64,000 nt of DNA from Acanthaster planci (lineage: Eukaryota > Echinodermata > Asteroidea > Valvatida > Acanthasteridae), in the NCBI RefSeq assembly GCF_001949145.1, contig NW_019091424.1, positions 192,883 to 256,882 on the forward strand, read 5' to 3'. The notes beneath the pieces were generated by a model. That model saw only the letters and a list, made by a program, of their open reading frames with translations, was not told the DNA's origin and did not search any database. Every line of letters starts with the position of its first letter. Positions within the stretch are counted from its first letter, which is position 1. A program made the translations under genes and the position numbers. This document shows, in pieces, positions 63,101 to 64,000 of the stretch.

Positions 63101-63281
63101 TTTAATCTTTTGTAAACGCCAAAAAATTCAAGGTTCTTCTCCCTACCTGAATTTCCGCATAGGTCCGGGACCATCATCAATATGACTGCGCATGTATGGT
63201 CCTCGTTACACTGCACTTGAGCCTCTTTACAGTCCAAGGTGAGGCCTCTTGGTGTCAGGGCACACAGCACTATGTACAGAC
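50965..63281 (-). CDS. GDNF-family receptor alpha-like protein, partial (first exon outside window)
   Basis: Vertebrate GFR-alpha proteins are GPI-anchored co-receptors for GDNF-family ligands with RET. Exons in transcript order: 63281-63147, 59960-59793, 58642-58583, 57938-57617, 57232-57024, 56034-55930, 53705-53616 (probable), 53125-53036, 52221-52088, 51979-51884 and 51120-50965. All splice phases agree. Cys-rich D1 is in the first two exons. D2 starts at STCIEALNTCNFDITCR and contains LLYCYC, equivalent to MLFCSC of GFRA1. D3 starts at CLEVKEQCARSALCR and includes LGILGTIV and EECKEQQRIVLDNSCF. After D3 there is an unusual extension of about 210 residues ending in a hydrophobic C-terminus (FLYLCLPFFFPFL), typical of a GPI signal. 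The signal-peptide start is missing, and the N gap could hide another exon. Confidence 0.88.
51884..51979 (-). CDS. GFR-alpha-like C-terminal exon (NGT sequons)
   Basis: A 96-nt phase-0 exon encoding NPCKLAAVNKYSVNGTDFNG and TIVISAHSEHRQ, with two N-x-T sequons. Acceptor tttctcccag; donor GTAATC. Confidence 0.75.
52088..52221 (-). CDS. GFR-alpha-like C-terminal exon (YSVMEYEVIRRQL...)
   Basis: A 134-nt exon encoding DKPAMMIGYSVMEYEVIRRQ and FVSKLQSALSGVFMR. Acceptor tttttgcag; donor GTAAGT. The segment is not typical of vertebrate GFR-alpha proteins. Confidence 0.75.
52354..53022. other. Assembly gap (669 N)
   Basis: Unresolved sequence inside an intron of the GFR-alpha-like gene. A phase-1 exon could be hidden here without disturbing the model. 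Confidence 0.99.
53036..53125 (-). CDS. Cys-containing 90-nt exon
   Basis: It encodes VNLLHEGSQECICTGGEQVC and IDKQRNFID. Acceptor ccattgcag; donor GTAAGC. Phase 1 at both ends, matching the neighbours. It lies 14 nt from the assembly gap. Confidence 0.65.
53616..53705 (-). CDS. Probable Cys-rich 90-nt exon
   Basis: It encodes CTQICRCIRTGYLSQC and VLCNVTHPCNE, with seven cysteines in 30 residues. Acceptor gactttgcag and donor GTAAAA give the same phase and length as the next exon (53036-53125). The open frame continues upstream, so the acceptor is uncertain. A spurious frame is the alternative. Confidence 0.5.
55930..56034 (-). CDS. GFR-alpha-like exon after D3
   Basis: A 105-nt exon encoding RASQDYYPLVKNQDSAQTTT and a basic stretch INKRVKSKE. 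Acceptor tttgtttgcag; donor GTTGGT. It has no cysteine and is probably a flexible stalk. Confidence 0.7.
56153..56180. repeat. T-rich (TTTTA)n repeat
   Basis: A run of T followed by TTTTA units in an intron of the GFR-alpha-like gene. Confidence 0.85.
57024..57232 (-). CDS. GFR-alpha-like exon, D3
   Basis: A 209-nt exon with FQCAISDTTGTGC, SYSACRDARLGILGTIV, SCTCRSVEGTALEEC and DNSCF. The acceptor tctttacaaaag keeps the phase and the expected FQC cysteine. The alternative acceptor at attccag does not fit the phase. Confidence 0.88.
57617..57938 (-). CDS. GFR-alpha-like exon, D2 and start of D3
   Basis: A 322-nt exon encoding STCIEALNTCNFDITCRQSL, SCRRTACRQSIRAFLD, LLYCYCDRHDAEC and then PSCLEVKEQCARSALC. 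It is the most diagnostic exon of the family. In the loop equivalent to ERRRQTI of GFRA1 only one Arg remains (VWRGLN). Confidence 0.93.
58583..58642 (-). CDS. GFR-alpha-like linker exon
   Basis: A 60-nt phase-1 exon encoding VSPWQYLDHVDNIQAEPSR between D1 and D2. Acceptor tacctcag; donor GTAAGT. Confidence 0.7.
59793..59960 (-). CDS. GFR-alpha-like exon, D1
   Basis: A 168-nt exon with SETTCDAPDRVQC, GCSCDPDD and ECEAVYSQLYKKQCS, the Cys pattern of GFR-alpha domain 1. Donor GTGAGC. Confidence 0.85.
60000..63140 (-). other. GFR-alpha-like 3.2-kb intron
   Basis: A plus-strand frame at 60508-60966 (152 codons) has no recognised relative and no regular composition; it is probably chance. Nothing else was recognised. 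Confidence 0.5.
63147..63281 (-). CDS. GFR-alpha-like exon, end of signal peptide and D1 start
   Basis: The exon opens with the hydrophobic GLYIVLCAL, probably the end of a signal peptide begun in an upstream exon. It continues DCKEAQVQCNEDHTC and PDLCGN. Acceptor attccctcag; donor GTAGGG. Confidence 0.78.
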
Positions 63282-63284
63282 CTG

Positions 63285-64000
63285 AGGGAATTGAAATTCA
63301 AACAACCCTATAGAAACTATACTGTCGTACTTTTAATTGAAATTTTTCTTTGGTGTAACCGATCAGCTTTGGTTCTTGTGCCCAATTTGTAAAATTACAC
63401 GTATCCTATTCAGAAGCTGATCGTCAAGACATCCTTCCATGAATAGATTCGTAAACCCCTTCAAGAAACAGCTACAAAAAGATATTAAGGATGATTTAGG
63501 TATGTCATTGTATTTATCATCTGCATTTTTTCATCGAGGGAAGGAGATATATTTCGGGGCACCTTGAATGGAATTTTCCTACGTCTGTTTGAGATAATGT
63601 ATTCAGCTTCTTTAATTATGTTTCGAATGACCATGTATACACTGCACGATTCATTGACGCTTTTATGTCTGGGGGACTAAGTCAACATGATCAGTCCATC
63701 CGGATCATAATTAAGTCGTCGATTTACGCAATCCACCATAATGTTTCGCATTTTAATTAAAACGACCAGTGTACGGTGTTTGATTTAGTCTGCATGGTGC
63801 AATGTGTCAACCAAATGTTATGCATTGTGTGCTTCGTGAATACCTTTGACCCATCAGAGGTTGCATATGTGACTGTTTTGTTCACAGCGAAAATCTGCAC
63901 GAGATGATCTCGCAATTTAGTGTGTCTAACATTTGCAAAAACGGTGCAACTTTAAAGATAAGACTCGTCTAAAAAATGACACCCCCCCCGTTTACGTTTT
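63285..64000. other. Right flank, intron of the GFR-alpha-like gene
   Basis: No exon was recognised. The missing start exon should lie further right. Confidence 0.5.

Overview
The window is animal nuclear DNA. Genes are split into short exons with GT...AG borders, introns run from about 100 bp to 8 kb, there is one assembly gap (669 N, 52354-53022), and transposon debris is scattered throughout. Gene content suggests a marine invertebrate deuterostome (echinoderm, hemichordate or amphioxus grade). The clues are a CUB/LDLa exon-shuffled gene, an RFX6-type factor with vertebrate-like C-terminal motifs, a GPI-type GDNF-receptor-alpha relative, and frequent TAGGCCTA words. The species is not identified; no search could be run. 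All exon models below were assembled by hand from splice sites, reading phase and family resemblance.

Layout. (1) About 1-9.65 kb, minus strand: part of a large secreted or cell-surface gene built from symmetric phase-1 exons. These are four CUB exons, three six-Cys LDLa exons, three shortened four-Cys LDLa-like exons and seven Thr/Pro linker exons of 42 nt (one expanded to 105 nt). Broken copies lie between them. The gene continues past the left edge; its 5' end was not found. (2) 9.65-13.8 kb: no recognised gene, but a long imperfect palindrome (about 12.80-13.46 kb). (3) 13.88-16.97 kb, plus strand: SNRNP35, the U11/U12 snRNP 35 kDa protein of the minor spliceosome, in four coding exons. 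(4) 17.0-19.3 kb: intergenic between convergent genes, then a small inverted-repeat element just beyond the RFX6 stop codon. (5) 19.60-46.82 kb, minus strand: an RFX6-type transcription factor in 17 phase-consistent coding exons (957 codons), including a 28-nt microexon. Its introns hold repeats. (6) 46.9-50.96 kb: intergenic, with a few unassigned open frames. (7) 50.97-63.28 kb, minus strand: a GDNF-receptor-alpha-like gene with Cys-rich domains D1-D3, an extended C-terminal region and a hydrophobic tail typical of GPI attachment. Its first exon lies beyond the right edge.

The genes do not form a functional cluster. They are an RNA-splicing factor, an endoderm/endocrine-type transcription factor, a neurotrophic-type receptor and an extracellular modular protein. 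The least ordinary material is the CUB/LDLa gene, which shows recent tandem duplication, module-specific cysteine loss, a coding minisatellite and decaying exons side by side.
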